A DNA stretch of 5,643 nt from Bryobacterales bacterium (lineage in GTDB: Bacteria; Acidobacteriota; Terriglobia; Bryobacterales; Bryobacteraceae), in the NCBI GenBank assembly GCA_003132865.1, contig PKYZ01000575.1:1-5643 (forward strand), read 5' to 3'. The position numbers and the translations under genes were made by a program. The first letter of the stretch is position 1, and each line of letters opens with the position of its first letter. Positions 4,851-5,643 of this stretch are shown here, one piece after another. Under the pieces are notes generated by a model, which saw only the letters and a program-made list of their open reading frames with translations, ran no database searches and was not told the DNA's origin.

Positions 4851-5643
4851 ACGCAGCGCATCTCAACCGGTTGTTTTACACACCCCTTCTTTGGTCCGCG
4901 GCCCTCATGGCCGCTCCGGCCTGGGGGCAGGTGTCCGCGTCGATTTCCGGCAGAGTGGAGGATGCCTCCGGCAGCCCCATCAGCGGCGCTACCGTGACGG
5001 TCAAGAGTCTGGAGACCGGCGCATCGCGAACGGCCGCCACGAATGCGGAGGGCAACTACAGAGTTCTCTCCCTGCCTCTCGGGGCGCAGGAAGTGAAGGC
5101 GGGAAAGTCGGGGTTCAAGGCAGCGTTGCGCATCGGCATCGATCTGCGGATCGGCCAGGAAGCGGTCGTGAACCTTCGGCTGCAATTGGGCGACCTGGCC
5201 CAGCAGGTCACTGTTTCCGAACAGGTGCCGGTAGTCAACGCGACCACCGCGTCTGTCGCCGGGCTGGTTGGCGAGCGCGAAGTGAAAGATCTGCCGCTCA
5301 ATGGAAGAAGCTTCGATAACCTGATCGCCCTGAACCCAGGCTCGATTAACTACAGCGCCATGAAGAGCGCCCAGACCAGTACGAGCAACGGCAACACTTT
5401 TTCGGTAGACGGACGGCGGACCGCGGAGAACCTGTTCCTGTTAAATGGAATTGAATACATGGGCGCCAGCCAACTGGCTGTCACGCCGGGAGGCGCCAGT
5501 GGAGAGTTGCTGGGAATCGACGCCATTCGGGAGTTCAACGTCCTGACCGATACCTACGGAGCGGAGTACGGCAAGCGCGCCGGGGCTCAGGTCCGCGTAG
5601 CGACTCAGGCCGGCACCAAGGTGCTGCACGGGTCGGTGTTTGA
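4847..5643 (+). CDS. Oar/SusC-like TonB-dependent outer-membrane receptor (partial, N-terminal 265 residues)
   Basis: The frame runs from a GTG at 4847 off the window end. The signal peptide has R8, a hydrophobic core up to A-L-M-A-A-P-A, and probable cleavage at or near A-W-G-Q (residues 25-28). Residues about 29-110 form a carboxypeptidase-regulatory-like (Ig-fold) domain: I-S-G-R-V-E-D-A-S-G-S-P-I-S-G-A-T-V-T-V, then T-N-A-E-G-N-Y-R-V-L-S-L-P-L-G. A linker follows with L-G-D-L-A-Q-Q-V-T-V-S-E. The plug domain then shows L-P-L-N-G-R-S-F-D-N-L, V-D-G-R-R-T-A-E-N-L-F-L-L-N-G, I-R-E-F-N-V and A-E-Y-G-K-R-A-G. The 22-strand barrel lies outside the window. Acidobacteriota carry many such receptors, thought to import large substrates, often glycans. 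GTG is chosen because an in-frame TGA lies upstream at 4817-4819 and the first in-frame ATG falls inside the signal peptide. A purine-rich AAAAAAGAG precedes the start. Confidence 0.9.
   Translation, partial: MNAAHLNRLFYTPLLWSAALMAAPAWGQVSASISGRVEDASGSPISGATVTVKSLETGASRTAATNAEGNYRVLSLPLGAQEVKAGKSGFKAALRIGIDLRIGQEAVVNLRLQLGDLAQQVTVSEQVPVVNATTASVAGLVGEREVKDLPLNGRSFDNLIALNPGSINYSAMKSAQTSTSNGNTFSVDGRRTAENLFLLNGIEYMGASQLAVTPGGASGELLGIDAIREFNVLTDTYGAEYGKRAGAQVRVATQAGTKVLHGSVF

Overview
The window looks like a chromosome segment of a soil-type Acidobacteriota, probably Solibacter/Bryobacter-like. This is inferred from gene content: a secreted GloVer-repeat protein, an Oar-like TonB-dependent receptor with an N-terminal carboxypeptidase-regulatory-like domain, a relic of an S53 (sedolisin-type) peptidase, and loose gene packing with high GC in coding parts. 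No ribosomal or other marker gene is present, so the phylum call stays an inference.

Layout. (1) Positions 1-904, minus strand: the N-terminal 301 residues of a signal-peptide-bearing GloVer tandem-repeat protein, whose 3' end lies outside the window. (2) About 905-1440: a less GC-rich intergenic stretch with a decayed 3' end of an IS6-family transposase (minus strand, stop codon, frameshift, deletion and a small tandem duplication), a candidate terminal inverted repeat, an unidentified short open fragment and a short direct repeat. (3) About 1444-1767, plus strand: a relic of the C-terminal part of an S53 peptidase. (4) 1757-3787, plus strand: the one complete large gene, a secreted GH50 beta-agarase-type glycoside hydrolase of 676 residues with both expected catalytic glutamates. 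(5) 3751-4008, minus strand: a 5'-truncated helix-turn-helix fragment resembling phage terminase small subunits, whose frame overlaps the end of the GH50 gene. (6) 4009-4823: mostly no recognisable gene, apart from a 7-bp tandem repeat and a possible leaderless Pro/Arg-rich ORF of 56 codons at 4183-4353. (7) 4847-5643, plus strand: the start of an Oar/SusC-like TonB-dependent outer-membrane receptor, cut off by the window end, preceded by a tiny ORF that overlaps its GTG start.

Function. The secreted GH50 enzyme and the outer-membrane receptor lie on the same strand about 1 kb apart and could belong to a polysaccharide (galactan) use locus, but relics separate them and nothing shows co-transcription. 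The GH50 gene has degraded gene pieces on both sides, which suggests an accessory, rearranged segment. I did not find clear evidence of a new multi-gene system. The items most worth following up are the relic-flanked GH50 gene, the IS6 remnant, and the small-ORF starts at 4183 and 4824.
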